Positions 1 to 13,532 of a stretch of DNA of 64,000 bases are shown piece by piece (position 1 is the stretch's first letter; the number at the start of each line of letters is the position of its first letter). Location of the stretch: assembly GCA_949358305.1 (NCBI GenBank), contig OX442323.1, positions 2,046,001 through 2,110,000 of the forward strand. The letters run 5' to 3'. Both the position numbers and the translations under genes were made by a program. Below the pieces are notes generated by a model that did no database searches, was not told where the DNA came from, and was given only the letters and a program-made list of their open reading frames with translations. Source of the stretch: Strigamia acuminata. Taxonomy: Eukaryota > Arthropoda > Chilopoda > Geophilomorpha > Linotaeniidae.

Positions 1-1689
1 TTTAATCATTTAACCATCATTCATGATGTATGAGGTGGATACCTTGGATTAGACAATGACAGGCTGGGCTGGATTGGCTCGGAAGCTTCCAGGAATTTGT
101 TGGTGAGGAGTTTGGAAAGAAAGCAGCGCTTATTTTCAAGCCACTATATTCCATTGTCTCGTTAGGTGATTCATTCTTTAAAATGGCAAAGAGCGTACGT
201 ATATTGGGATTATGATCAGCAGGAAGTCTTTGTGGGCCGAAGCAATAATAAATAGAAAGGACGCGAAGAATTCGGAGATAGGGTTAGCATCCATTCAAGT
301 AGAGCGGCAAACTGTATCGTAATGGTGAGAGCCGGCTCGAGTTTTACCCACGCGTGGAATATTGCAATGTGGAAAAAGTTATTAGTTTGTCTAGCTGACA
401 CATCGAATTGACCACTACCGCTTTTCATCAGCAATCCAGAAATCCCCTCATTTGTTACGGTGCTGGGCAGGAGTGGACAATATGAGTAATGGAAATGGCA
501 CCGACCACAATGTCCACGACAAAAGAAGCCTTAATAGTGGTTGCTGCCGGAAACGGGAGCACCAATTGCATATATGTGCCCCCAGCCCCCATATTCTTCG
601 GCGTGATTCATCTACTTTGGAATTCATCACTTGCGCCTACTGAAAAGCCTCGACAATGTTGCCAAACACATTACAGCCCTCCGTGGCACTTCCCCCTTCC
701 AATAAATACCCCCACCCTTGATTTACCCCCCTTCTACATATCGTTTGTGAGCCCCAGCGCCAATATATTTTAATTTAGTCGGCGTCAAAACACCAAAATG
801 TATTGAATTGCAAATTTATTCCATAAAAAAGTTGAAAATAATAAAAAGAAATGAAGAAGAAGTTGATTGAATGTCAGCTGGGCTGTGGGGTCGACTTTTC
901 GGATTGCGGCAACCGAAAAGAATTTAAATTGAAATTCAAACTGCCCAGTTAACATTTTATGAGGTCATCCATCATGGTCACAATGGTCAGTGTGGAAATG
1001 CCTTTTTTTCTATTTTATTTTTGCTTTCTACACTTGTGTTCTGTATAATAAAAAGGTTTGTTGTTGTTGTTGAAAGAGTGATGATGGGTTATTCTAACAA
1101 TGGTCATGGTTTATTGTTGTTTGAGGGTTTTTATTGGGTTGCATTCGGATGAGTCACGTGAGTGCCGATTGCTGGGTAGGTAATTAAATTTTTTTAATGT
1201 TTATTTCTTGTTTTATTTGTTTATTTTTTTGATTTTTTTTTGTTGTTGGTGTAAGTGGAGGGAATTGATTGGAGGAGTTTGGAAGTTGATGGGGGAAATG
1301 TGAGTATTTACAACCACGGGATAATACGTTATGTTTATGTTGGGAGTGATTTGTATGCAGATGATGTTGAGTCGAAATGTCTGATTACCACAGTTGCCTA
1401 CACTCAAATTGGTTGTAATGTTCCACTTCGTGTGTAGACGTGAAAAAAATGGGAAAATTAATTATTTTTTATTTTTTATTTTTTTTAGTTGGGGTGTATT
1501 TTTTTTATTTTTTATAATTAAGCGAATTTTTATATATATGTTTTGGTGTATTAAATCGGTTTTAAGATTAAATTGAATTTTGCGAGTAATTAGTATTTTT
1601 AAAAATCGATTAGAAGTCACAGTTTTATTTGAAAATATTGTTTCTTAAAATGTACCATTTGATTTTGTTTTGAAAACATCAAATTTTCT

Positions 1690-2050
1690 TATGAAATATT
1701 GATTCAGAAACTGAAATATCGATTTAGAAATTAAAATATTGATTTAAAAATTAAAATATCGATTTAGAAACTCAAATATCGATTTAAAAACTAAAAACTT
1801 TGATTTTTATTTTATCAACATCGATTTTGCTTCAAAAATATCGATTTTTCCTTCTAGCATTTCGATTTTGCTTGTAAAAAAATCATTGAAAAAATATAAT
1901 ATTCAATTTAAGAAATCGAATTTTATAATACGACATTCAATATTTTTCAGTACTAAAAGCATTCACATTCGATATTTATTTACAAAAATCGATTCAATAG
2001 TAATAATCTTTTAATTTCCAATCGAGAAAAATATTCAATTTGTATGTCAC
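1690..2050 (+). repeat. Degenerate AT-rich array with ATCGATTT core
   Basis: Imperfect units of about 21 bases such as AAATATCGATTTAGAAACTC recur, fading toward 2050. Confidence 0.75.
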
Positions 2051-5000
2051 CTTAGAATCAGCCCTATTTACATTCCAAATTTAAATTATGTGAATTCAAC
2101 CAAACATCCCAAATAAGGACGCACCACAAAACAAAAACAAACAAAAAAAATTGTTTGATCTTTTCCCATTACCCCACTCCCCACTTTTTATAACCTACAA
2201 ATAAAAAAAAAATAGAAAAACAATAAAAAGAAGCATGTTTTTCCTTTTGGTAAGTTATTTTGTTTCTTGTTAGGCAAAGAGAGCGATAATTGTTTTGCTT
2301 GGGCCGAAGTTGTTTACAACATAGTGCTGTGCAGACGACGAGGTTAAAGCGGCGTGGGGACGAGGAGGAGAATGAATGCTGTTTGCAGCTCGGTTTGCAC
2401 AAAGCTATTTTTTTGTCTCGTTGACAGCTAAATGTAGTTGGAGCAATCTTTGTGGTCTATTTCTCCGAGTTTCTTCTTTTCCTTTTAGTCGCCATTCCAT
2501 CACCTCGAAATGTTTTCATCAAGTGCTCTCTCTCTTTCACAATACCAGCTGAAATGCTCGAAGGGAGTAAAGAGAGTAAACGGAGTAAAGGACACGTCCC
2601 GCCTCTTCATCCTCTCTCTCTCTCTCTTCTCAAATCGTCATTTTTCTCGTTTCAGCTTCGCTTCATTCTCATTTCATTCAGCCACACTCAAAATATCCCA
2701 CATTTCTATTCCATTTGTTGTTTATTTTAGTTTTTTTTCTGTTTGAGTTTTTTTGAAAAATTAATTTCGAAATTAAAATATCGTGTTTATTCTGCGGGAC
2801 TTGAGCGAGACTTGCTTTTGGGTGTTTGCGCGAATTTATTCGAGTTTGACGAACGAATTTTCATGTTTTATTCAAGTGATCGATTAGGAGCGGAGCCGCG
2901 AGTGCCTGGGTTATCGTTAACGCATAGTTGATGTCCATCTCAATATGGACGTCTCTATATTCTCGAGTGAATTCGGACCGCTTCGATATCTACTGGCGAA
3001 AATAATGGACGTTTTTAATGCGTTTATTAAGCGAGCGCAAAAGCAATGAAACCTGCCAGGCCCAATGTTTATCCGAAACAGTTTAGTGGGAATTTGAATG
3101 GGAACTGAATGACGTGGTGAATGATTCAATAAAGGGTTTGCTCGGCCGGAAAACTTGTGTATGACATTGCTCTCTCGTATCGCTCGTATTTGACGTGATT
3201 AAATTGTCAAAAGTTTGGAATAAATGAGCGGTTTGAATTGATTTCGACCTCCAGAAAAGTGTAAAATGTGCGCATGGTTTGGGTTTGTTTTTGTCGGAAT
3301 TCGGAAGGAATTTGGTGCGGTTTCCAGCGCGGTTCGCACGAGGGTTTGAATAAATTGAATGCACGTATTGTTCGCCAACAACTGGAACAACATGGCGCGC
3401 ATTTATAATTGTTTTTCCAGTCGAGTTAAAATCAATGCAGGCCAGACCCGGCGATACAGCTGGAGAGCTTTCCAGCCGAACACACACGCGGATATATTTT
3501 ATCAGGAATAAATCAGTCGGGGAAAATTAATTTAAAAAAATAATGAAAATTCAATTGAAAACGTGTTTTATTCCGACACGTGACATATTTCATGACAGGC
3601 AAAACCTTTTTCTGACGTATTTATAGTTGTTGAGCTACTTGAAAGGGGAAGAAAAAAAATCCATAAAAAGTGTTAATGCATCCTCTGTGGGCCGTTGCAT
3701 AATTTAATAGATGGCTGTGACTAAAGGCAATATTAGGGATAATGAAGGTAGTAGAGAGGCCCTTGTGGTCCGTTCCCAGCATGCATATGGGATGAATCAC
3801 GTAGTACAAGGGCATCATTTAGTGGTTGAGGTTTTGTGAATTGGGGTTTTGATGTGGGGAGCAAATAAGTGGTGATTTTCATGTTACACATGATAGAAGT
3901 GGTGTTAATAAAGTGTTTTGGCATCAAGAATGCATGGAGGCCTTTCTCTTTTTTTTATAACGCCTGATGAGAGGATTTTATGTGCGCAAAAATTTGATAC
4001 TTAGAACCTAATGTTCACGCTGCAATATGTTCTAAAGCTGTAAAGTCGAAGATGATAGCGTCGTTGCAAGTTGGCACTTGAGTATTTACGCTCTTTGACT
4101 ATGAGATGAAGTTTTTTTTCCCTTTTTTTTTATGGTAGGTGGTTGGAGTTTGAAGACTGGAGAGGAGTAATGAAAAAATGAGATGTGGTGTAGATGTGTT
4201 ATTTTTTATTTCCTTAAAGTTAGACGGGAGTGTTCGAATTGCGTCACTTTAAGGGTTTGGAAAGAGAGAGAAAGTGGAGCTTTCGGCTCGGTGTATCGAA
4301 CAAACACATTAGAATATTAGATGTATTCAACGTTTCTGTTTATGTGCTTTTTGCTGTTTCTATAAACAAACGTGCTGGAGCCGCGAATGTGTGTGGGCTT
4401 TAAACTCAACGGCAATTAAAATTTCTTCATTTTCAGTACAAAAATTAAGTAAACTTTGTATTGTTGAGTTGAAACAGTGTTTTGTTGTTGTTAGCAGCAA
4501 CTGGTTTTCATCAGGTGGCGCTAAATTGCAACATGGCTTCCTCCAGTGCCCAACACCTGGTGAAACAAACAGCTGTTCTGCACAAATGTTATTCCGCTTT
4601 CATTTAATCAAGACGTAAGCGACACTTTGACACAATATGCCAATACTCATCACAGGGTGGCATTGTCCGACACGCGTTTCATTGGTTGGAAATACAACGT
4701 GTTATCTCGTTAGATTTTCGAGCGCTTCTGCTCCTGACGTAATATCGTGTGCCGACGCCAGATAACAATGTTGCGCATGCGCGGATGGCGTTTTGCGAGC
4801 AGCATCTGTCGAGGAAATTGCGAGAGTGGCAACGACGCTTTAATTAGTGGATTGTCGAGTTTGAAACGGAATAAAGGGAATAAATGGAATAAATGTCAAA
4901 GCGGAGCGGTTTTTTTAATTAGTTTTGGTGCGAGGAAGGATTTGAATAGTTGTCAGTGTATTGCACTGCATTGTTTGGCCTCTTATCAAGGCGAAACAGA

Positions 5001-5883
5001 TCAAATAAATTTGCCTAGTCCAATTAGTCTGTCAAGAGTTCTGCTCAAGATTTATCCCTCTTATTATCTCGAATTAAGTTGATTATAAACAAACGTTATT
5101 TTTCCATGTAAAAATGTGATTACACATCACCAATATCATTAGGTTGCATGATAAATTGCGGAAAGAGTGGAATTTTTCGAGAGAAAAATGATGCATTGAA
5201 CCTGATTGATTATGCGCCTTATCGATGGAATTCGCGGCCGACGACGACGAGATAATAAGTGTTGCTGCTTGGCCTTTATAAGTTGAGGAATGAATCAATA
5301 AGACGACATTTTTACGGCTCGAGATTTGCAATTGATTACTCGACTAATTCCTCCTGTCGCTTGCTTTTACTTTGTTTGGCCAGGTTGGATGGAAAAACCA
5401 CATTCCATGCCACTTCACACTGCAATCGGAAGGAAAAATGACACTTGACTGCTGCGTTACGCAAAGTTTGCACGACTTGACACGGGACGGGACGTGGACG
5501 TGCACGGCGAAGAGAATTTTACACTTTGGAATTTTTAAGACGTTGAGGAATATTTTGGGTTCGTTATTTAATAGCGGTTTTGAATTATGAACGGACATAA
5601 ATAACTAAAATAGGTTTTTTTTTAAAAGGGGAGATAAGTGGGTGCAAACAAATTTGTAATCCCTAAAGAATTATAAATTTAAGATTTTTTGACGTGTGAC
5701 TAAAATTGTTAATTTTAGCTCGAAGAATGTTGCGTTGACACTTGTAGATCGAGATAAGCCTAGAAAGTTTGGTTTGAATGGCATAAATGGCACAAAATGT
5801 CTAAAAACCCAACGAAGAAGTTTAATCGTTTAAATTTTTTCGCAAGAAAATATTGTTGGATCTATAAACGTTAGGCTTAAGTT

Positions 5884-5922
5884 GATTTTTTCACCACTCA
5901 AAATATTCGGTGCACGTAAACG
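5884..5922. mobile_element. Truncated end of the same MITE family
   Basis: GATTTTTTCACCACT followed by AAAATATTCGGTGCACGTAA and ACGTA matches the right end of the element at 33040-33329, apart from a 16-base segment absent here. No matching left end was found. Confidence 0.6.
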
Positions 5923-6767
5923 TATGTGCTAAGGCAACAATAACGGAGCACGGTTGTTGTGTTTTTGGTCTTGGCGGACAAGCAATGACGGGAGAGGAAA
6001 CAAGCACTGTCACAGTGGATAGATAAGTGGGAAATTGAAGTGCCAAACACTCGCAACAATAACGGATAACCGATTTGGAAGAAGAAACGAAAATGTCCAA
6101 AGTTGCAACATTGGTTTTTGGTTTAATTTAGCAATAAGTGATAAAAAGTTGGTCGAACGCTGACATTTGACACGAGCGAAGTAAATCTGGGCATTCTTGC
6201 CACGTTTGTAATAGAAAAAGCGATGGAAACATGCAGTTCGCCTATTAAAAATAACTTGTTTGGGTCGGGGGTGTTTGTTGCTGTTTATTGCTAATCTCGC
6301 TTCTCTCACATTAATAATATTCCAAAGACAAACGGTGACTAATCTCTTCTCATGACCTCAGCGTAATTGGAAAGCCTCTGCGCCTATTTTTCTCCCCTTT
6401 CCTCCTGCTGTGGATATTTGTGAGATTGCATTCTATCCTCTGTTCGTGATGTCTTAAGTTGCAAACTACCTTCAACAAGGAAGAAGATTAAATACTAAGT
6501 CCTTAAACTGCACTCGCACTCACATATCTTGAGTTTATTCACTAAAAAGTGCTCGAAAACCAAATTGCTCGTTGCCTTTTCTTTGAATAATTCATCAATG
6601 CGCAGTCAGACAGCAGGTATTGCCATTACAAACTGTCTGACTACTAATTGGAAAATTTGCGTTCAAAGAATTTGCTTTTTTGACAAATTTATTGTTGTTT
6701 TGGGGATTTTCCAGTTCTGGATTGTTGTGCAGCGTGGATTACAAGTACAAATGTTGTCTCCAACAGT

Positions 6768-6795
6768 GAAATGGATGGATAGATGGATGGATGGG
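6768..6795 (+). repeat. (TGGA)n microsatellite
   Basis: ATGGATGGATAGATGGATGG followed by atgg; about seven tetramers. Confidence 0.85.
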
Positions 6796-7637
6796 GCTCA
6801 GTTCATTTATATTAGGGGTGGGGGAAAGTGGATAAGAAATAAGAATGGTGCACAAACACGGAGGTAAATGGCAATAAAAGAAACAACAAGACAATGCAAG
6901 TGAATGGCAATAACTTTTTGCTTCCTTGTATTTCAATAAATATTTTAGTTTGTTGGGGGAATTATTTAATTAAAATCTGCTCATGTGCAACTGGAGGTAC
7001 CGAACCTCCACACCCCTCCATAATAAATTTTATTAAAAAAAAAAAAATGTTTTCCCCTTTTTTCAAATGAATAAATAAAGGCCTGCAAGAACAACAATAG
7101 CACAGCAGGTGGATGCAATAACAAAATCTTAAATGATGCAAACACCAAACAACTCTTTTCGAGTCAATAGCTCCCCCTCACCGGTTTCTTCGCGGAAACT
7201 AAACAAAGTTTGGCAAAGAGATTAAGGACAAACACGAATTGAATACAATATTTGAACAATATTGCATTTTTTGTGACTCCTCTCGTTGGATGGACAGGGA
7301 GGAAAGAGCAATGAACCAAGCAGAGAGAGTGAAAAATGAGTGCCACGCTTTGACAGTGGGTTGAAACCGCAGGTAGTCCCCGGCTGAAAATGTTGGTCAC
7401 CTCTCCTTGGCCCCCACAAACTGCGGGAGGCGCCTTGAACCGACCATTTATGGCCAAGGCATGCACCACATGGAAAATTGAGGACCCCAAAATTGTAACA
7501 AAAATTGGCGATGGAAAAATTGCCGCATCAGGGCTTGGGGGTGGGGTCGGTTATTCCTTGGTATTTGCTCGCGATGGAAATTAGAAAAGAGCAAATTGAT
7601 CGTGACAGTAAAATGATGGATTGCTCGGCGCCAGGAT

Positions 7638-7672
7638 GGGGGTGGGTGGGTGGTTGGGTGTGTGTGTGTGTG
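7638..7672 (+). repeat. G-quadruplex motif followed by (TG)n
   Basis: Four G-runs (5, 3, 3 and 3 Gs) are separated by loops of 1, 1 and 5 bases at 7638-7658. An alternating TG tract of about 14 bases follows. Confidence 0.75.
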
Positions 7673-8098
7673 CTGTGCAAGGACAGGGTGTGAAATTTGA
7701 TTTTCATTTTGCAGGACTGGGGTTGAGTGATGGGCAGTGTAATTGCGAGTTAAGTGTCAAACTTGAGACTTAGATGATTGAATAGCATGTGTACTTTGCA
7801 CTTGTAAATGTGTTGCTAAATCTTGTCTACATGGGATGTGTGTGTGTGTTGGGAGAATGATGAGTTAGTTATTTCGCTCGTTGTTAATTAGTGTTAACAA
7901 TGGTGCTTTCATGAGTGCGATCTTGTGGGTTATCGGGCTCGGGTTTGAGTTTCATCGGTTGTTAGGGCCGGAGTGCCCCAGACTGGCTCTTCTCGTAAGT
8001 TTGTCAGACAGGAGACCCATTGAAATTCAATCGTTTGGGACTTTGGGTCAGATGGCTTGAGATGTTTATGGGGGAGGAAACAAGAATGAGTAATATGT

Positions 8099-8100
<2 letters not shown>

Positions 8101-8129
<29 letters not shown>
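8101..8129 (+). repeat. Homopolymer T29
   Basis: Twenty-nine consecutive Ts. It may be the tail of an old retro-insertion, but no recognisable body is next to it. Confidence 0.9.
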
Positions 8130-8132
<3 letters not shown>

Positions 8133-10244
8133 TGACTGGGGATTTTTCAACGGTGAAATTTGTTATTGCAAAACTGTATGAATAAAATGATATATGGTTG
8201 TGAAAGTTGAAAAACTTGTATTTTATTTTTCTTGGCCCATGTGGACATCCTCAGACTGGCAAGGAAATTAGTCATTGCCAACTGGATTTTTCACTCGACT
8301 TTGATTATTGCCGGTAAGAATAAATTCTAGGGTATTGAGAATTCTCCAGCCGACTTGAGAAAACTGAGAAACTTAGCGTCGACTGATGTGTTCGTGAAAG
8401 ATTGTGTTCAGTATCGCTTTTACACGAGGCGATATCGGATCGACATCGTCACGAGTGAGGATGCTTATGCATTGTATCAAAATTGATCATTTCCACCTGG
8501 TGTTGAAAATAACACCAAAAGTGACACCATGTATCACTTTGTTAGAATAAGCAGTTGCAACCCAAATTCAATGTGAGATGGACACATTATTTATTCTTGT
8601 CTTGGAACAATACAATGGCGACGAGGATGGGATGTTTTGATCTTGAGAGATCCTTTGACTTTCGTTCGGTAGCTGCATTCAAAAAGTTTTTACAAGTTAA
8701 AAACCGATTCTATAATCAAGTTTTTATAATCTTTTTTTGTGATTTTGAATTGAACGCGCCTATTGACATTATTGGATGCCACTTTGGGCATGCGCACAGC
8801 ATTTAAACGGCAAAACATGTTTAACTGCAATTTTAAGCTTCGAAAGACCGAAAAGCAAGTTCTTGGAACTTGCAGCTGCATAAACAATTTCCAACACGCT
8901 CGTTTAAACAACTTATTGTTTAAATGAGTGTCTAAAACATGCATTTCGATTGGTTGAAAGTAGATAAAGCAAAGCAGCTTCTGCACAACCAAAGTTGCTT
9001 GGCTTAAACTCTTTTCCCGCCCATTGCATCCTCCCAAGTCGCGAGTAGATAAAATTGTGCATTAGCCACCACCTAGAAATTGCTTTTCGAGTTGTATCCT
9101 TTAATATCCTTATTAAATAATTGGATAGGTTTATCCCCAGCGAACAGCGATGATAGTTATTATAGTATATTATATTAAATGTTGTTCCGGAGTCGAACGA
9201 GGGTAAATACCTTTGTTTAATTAGGTGAAATTCCGAGTGATTTTCAAACACGATGATTAATTACCCTCTTGACTCGCTCCCCCTACCGGCTGTCTGACCC
9301 CTCCCTCTGCAGCCTGCTCCTAGCATGTAATTTACTTTCTTTTTTTTTTCTTTCTCTCTTTTCTTTTTTTCGACCGTTAAGGATCTTTTTAGGGCTTTGT
9401 TTTGTAATTAGGTTGTAATTTTTTTTTGAAAAAATTACTACGAGCGTTTAGGCCTAATGGCGATTATTCATTTCTATGAATAAATACACGAAAGGAAGAA
9501 ATAAGCGGTTAGTTGAAGTGACATCTAGTGTTAGTGTGGTTTATTATAAGCATAAGAGAAACTGGTGTTGTTTGTGGTTGCACTTGTGTTCTTGTTCCTA
9601 ATGGCTGTTCACTAAAGAGTTCTTGTGCTTTTCCCACTCATAAACAGGCACATTGAGTAAAGCATAGCACGTGTTACAAGATATACTAACACGAAAATCT
9701 CGTTTTTGGGCGTCTTAAGGCCGTGCCATGAGTTTGGTTGTGCTTGCAAAGACAATTTTTGGACAATGGAATCTCGTGTTAATACTTTTGCTGTGTGAGA
9801 GATGCGAGTGAAATTCGGTGGTGGGATTTTTAGGATTTTGGTTCGTTGGAACAAGGCGTTTAGTGCGCGGGGGCAATTAGAGGTGCTTTTTCAAAGATAA
9901 CTTGAGTTTGGGTTTAAGGAATGGTGTTTTGGGTTTATGTTGAAAAATTATGGCGATGACGAAGGGTTTTTTTTTCGGGTTATGTGTTGATAGGATTGAT
10001 AGGATGGTAGAAAAGCAAATAAGTGCAGTGCACTTAGTTGAGGCTTTGTTTTTTGATGGTAATTGATGAGTTGGGAAGAGTTGGTTAAAAAAAATTTGTT
10101 GGGTTTGGGTTTTTGGTCGAGGTTGTCAGCAAAAGGTCATTATTACGAAAAGATCGATATTTTTTTGGTAGTCGATTTACGAAATTGATAAAAATTAGTC
10201 AAATTGTTATTTTTGAAATATTTATTTTATTGACTTTTAGAAAA

Positions 10245-10700
10245 TTGGTATTTTGAAAAATTGAAGGGAAATCGATATTTTGAAAAATTGAAAGGAAATC
10301 GATATTTTGAAAAATTGAAAGGAAATCAATATTTTGAAAAATTACCAAAAAATCGATATTTTGAAAAATTACCAAAAAATCGATATTTTGAAAAATTACC
10401 AAAAAATCGATACTTTGAAATATTACGTACGTAACAGAAAATCCATTGTTTGAAAAATTAATAGAAAATCGATACAGTATTTTGAAAAATTAACAGAAAA
10501 TCGATATTTTGACAAATTAAAAGAAAATCGATGTTTTTAAATATTATTAAAATTGATTTTTTGAAAAATAGTCATCAAAATCGTTATTTTCTAAAATAGT
10601 CATCAAAATCGTTATTTTCTAAAATAGTCATCGAAAGCGATATTTTGAAAAAAACAGTCATCAGAATCGATTTTTTAAAAAAAAATAAAAAAATCGATTG
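10245..10700 (+). repeat. 27-bp tandem array with AATCGATATTTTGAAAAATT core
   Basis: At least six clear 27-bp units (10258-10420) alternate two subtypes (TTGAAAGGA and TTACCAAAA), then the array degrades. Because 27 is divisible by three, the minus strand shows a false periodic frame. Confidence 0.92.
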
Positions 10701-11639
10701 GATTTGTTGAAAAACATTTTTTTATTTTCGACTTGAACAAAAAAAAAAAAACCTACTAAGTTATTTACTTAGTTTTAGTTTAAGCCGAAAACGCTGGGCT
10801 TGGGGGTTGTTAGCGAGACGTGTGTTTATGGGTGACTGGTCGTTGTAAGTGGTTAGAATCAGAAGCAGATGGGGAGTTTGGTGGGTGTAAATAACACCAA
10901 ATGAGACAGTTTTTTCGACTTGCAAGGCGAGGGCAGGGGAAGAAAAAAAAGCCTTTTTCTTCCATTCTCCTCTTTTTACCGGTGGATATAGCTGCAGGAA
11001 ATAGTGTTGTTTATTCGCTCTGGGTTTGTTGGTGTTTTTGAAATGGGAATAAATCAATTTTATGAATAATTAAAGGATGAAGCAATGACATTTATTAGCA
11101 GGTCTAACGGCGCTTGGCAGCGGCACAGTAGCTGGTTTTGTTGAAAGAAATCGGTGTTTCTCACGGGGCGTAAAACCACAGGTACAAACGAAACTATGAT
11201 TCGCAATAAGCTGTTCAGCTGTCGCTTTCTAGGGTTTATGGCGGCTGGGACGAGACGAGGCGAAGCAAAAGTTATTAAATTTTCTTAACACTGGCCAAAG
11301 TGGATTATGCAGCACGTTTCACGGTTTTGTCGCAATTGTTTGTTTGTTTGTTTGGCAAATCTGCTTTCTTGTATTTCGGGCTTCTTTCCGAGTGTGACTT
11401 ACACTTTTTTTTATGTTTGGGTGGGAAATTTGAATTGGTGTTTTCTTTTTTGGTGTTTTTTGTTTAAGGTTGATTGAGTATCGGAAATCGATGTTTTTTA
11501 ATGAGATTTTTTTTAAAGTGGTTTATTTTGATTTTTATATTTTTTATATTTTTAAGGTCGATATTTCAATTTTGTTTTATATTTATTTTGGAGGTTTGTA
11601 TTTATTTTGTATGTTTATTTGATATTTTGTGTTTCTTTT

Positions 11640-11805
11640 TGTTGTTTTTTTGCCGATATTTTTACTTTTTTGCTACTTTTATTCGGTATTTTTACATTTT
11701 TGGTATTTTTATACGATATTTTCACTTTTTTCACGATTTTTATTCGATATTTTTACGTTTTTCACGATTTTTATTCGATATTTTCACTTTATCCGACATT
11801 TTAAA
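11640..11805 (+). repeat. 31-bp T-rich array with TTCGATATTTT core
   Basis: Units of CACGATTTTTATTCGATATT plus a T-rich remainder recur, with degraded copies upstream. Confidence 0.8.
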
Positions 11806-12620
11806 TGCACATTTTCATTTTCCATTCTAAAGTAGCAGTCCATACATTAGATTCGAAAGTTTGTTCGATTTTCTAATTGTGGTGAAGCGCCAGAACACTC
11901 ATAACGTTCCCTCTCTCTCTCTCTTAATGACGTGAACATGGACACTTAAGAAGTTGGTGCGGTTTCTCGCAGTCCATCTGGCAAACGTCACTTGTCGCAA
12001 GCACAGAACGAGCACGCAAAAATCAAATAGTAGGTGGAAATCACCGCGACTCGCCAATAAAAGTCACAAACCCCAACTCGGCTTCTTCCTTTCCTCTCCT
12101 TCACCGCCGCGCACCAAATTGAAACGGATTAGGTAATTTCCGCGCCGAAATCGATCCTCGGATGATGTGATATGTAACTCAGTCGGGGGGTATATGCACA
12201 TAAAATATGATACCTCTTACTAATTTTAAAACGCATTTTATTTCCGCACTATTTACTCGGACAAAACGCGCATTACAACCCCTTCGGCTTCGAGTTAAAA
12301 TGCAGCTCATAAAACATTTAAAATTCCTCTTAAAATTCATACTGTCAACTTCAATTAAACCCTCCACTAGGCTGAACAGATGTGGCGGAGAGGGACACAC
12401 TCGTGATTTCTTTCCACGCCATTAAGAACTTTGTTCGACTATACAAAATTCACACGTACGACGCCAGTTGTCGCTTCCCTGCGACCATCTTGGATCCAAC
12501 AGACCAAACGTAATTGCATTTCGCCGCTCTTCTGCTTTTACTAGATTGTTGCCTACATTAAGGGATTATCTCCTTTTTTGCGCGCAAAAAGAGTCGAGTG
12601 AGCAATAATTAAATGCCGAC

Positions 12621-12660
12621 GAAGAAAAGCAATGTGACTAATGGCAGGATCAACCAGGTA
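12621..12660 (-). other. Fragment matching the 5' end of 18S rRNA (copy 1)
   Basis: The minus strand begins TACCTGGTTGATCCTGCC, identical to the conserved start of eukaryotic 18S rRNA, and continues with a diverged AGTCATATGCTTGTCT-like stretch. No further 18S sequence follows. Confidence 0.7.
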
Positions 12661-12897
12661 ACGCTATAATTAAATTATATACGTATATGCAAATCATGGG
12701 GGTAATAACTGGAATTACCGACAAATTTTAACACGTTTCGAATATTCTTCGCTTTGAGTCTTCGTTTTCATGCTGGCTTCGAAAAACTCAGTCGGTCAAA
12801 ATGAAAATTAACTTTTCCACTTTGTTGCACATCCATCCATTGGTCATTGGATGTAAAGTTTGATGGATTGGGAGGCTTGGGTTTCATAATTTATACT

Positions 12898-13017
12898 TTT
12901 TTTTTTTTTTAGTATTTTGAATGGAATTTTTGTCCTTATTTGGTTTTTTAATCCACAATCCTTGGGTCACAAGCCAAGCATGCTACAACCACTCAGCCAT
13001 TGAGAATGGGTGATTGA
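12898..13017 (-). mobile_element. tRNA-derived SINE remnant (or tRNA pseudogene) with A-tail
   Basis: On the minus strand an exact pol III A-box, TGGCTGAGTGG (12989-12999), is followed by an anticodon-arm-like stretch (GCTTGG...CCAAGG) and a ruined B-box region. An A-run of about 15 lies at 12912-12898. This order is typical of a tRNA-headed SINE. Target duplications were not resolved. Confidence 0.5.
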
Positions 13018-13362
13018 TACCAAGACCACATCATCTATCAGGACTAAGGGGAAGGGAAGGGAAAGCTGAAATTTATTTAGTATTCTACAAGCTTGGCAAA
13101 GTGAATCGGTATTTGCTGAATCACTTCCTAAAGACAAGAATGACACATCTGCAATTGCTTGATGAATAATGAAAGTGAAACTGCAGAAATATGCATATAA
13201 ATTTGAAAAAAAATGGAGAAACAAAAAAACAAAACAGGCTTTTAGCCGATCAAGATGACATTCCAGAATCTCTCTGAATGAATTAACTTACCACTAGTGG
13301 ATTTCCCAATAGGATTAATTTGTGCTCTGGGCTGCAAACTACTTTATGTTGGCATATTTAAT

Positions 13363-13532
13363 TACCATATTTTACTGGTTAAGAGTCGCCCTCGAATAGT
13401 AGTCGCGGCTGAGACACCAAGAATATAGGTATTGTATTGTATCCATATTTAACCTCACGAACAAATGTAACAAACGAAAAATCGAAATTGTAATTGTAAT
13501 TGTTGACAAAAATGGCAGTTTTTAATACGGTA
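13363..13532. mobile_element. Possible small MITE with TACC(A/G)TATT ends
   Basis: The left end TACCATATT faces a right end whose complement is TACCGTATT, about 170 bases apart. The inside starts with AGAGTCGCCCTCGAATAGTA, a phrase that looks like repeat DNA. The target duplication is unclear. Confidence 0.3.

Larger units (their letters stand above)
1..10139. other. Non-coding: probable upstream or large-intron DNA of dachsous, left part
   Basis: No frame looks like a cadherin, transposase or other family that I recognise. Apart from the listed repeats I see AT-rich DNA, a small hairpin (TGGAGGT, 5-base loop, ACCTCCA) at 6992-7010, and a CACGTG E-box near 1155. Confidence 0.6.

Noticed and set aside
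10199-10402. Periodic nine-residue protein repeat on the minus strand
   Set aside because: Artefact of a 27-bp tandem array whose unit length is divisible by three.
12700-12713. CTGGAATTACCG, resembling the 18S 530-loop complement, near 18S-like copy 1
   Set aside because: Only about 12 bases match and the order relative to the 5' fragment is wrong for 18S; likely chance.
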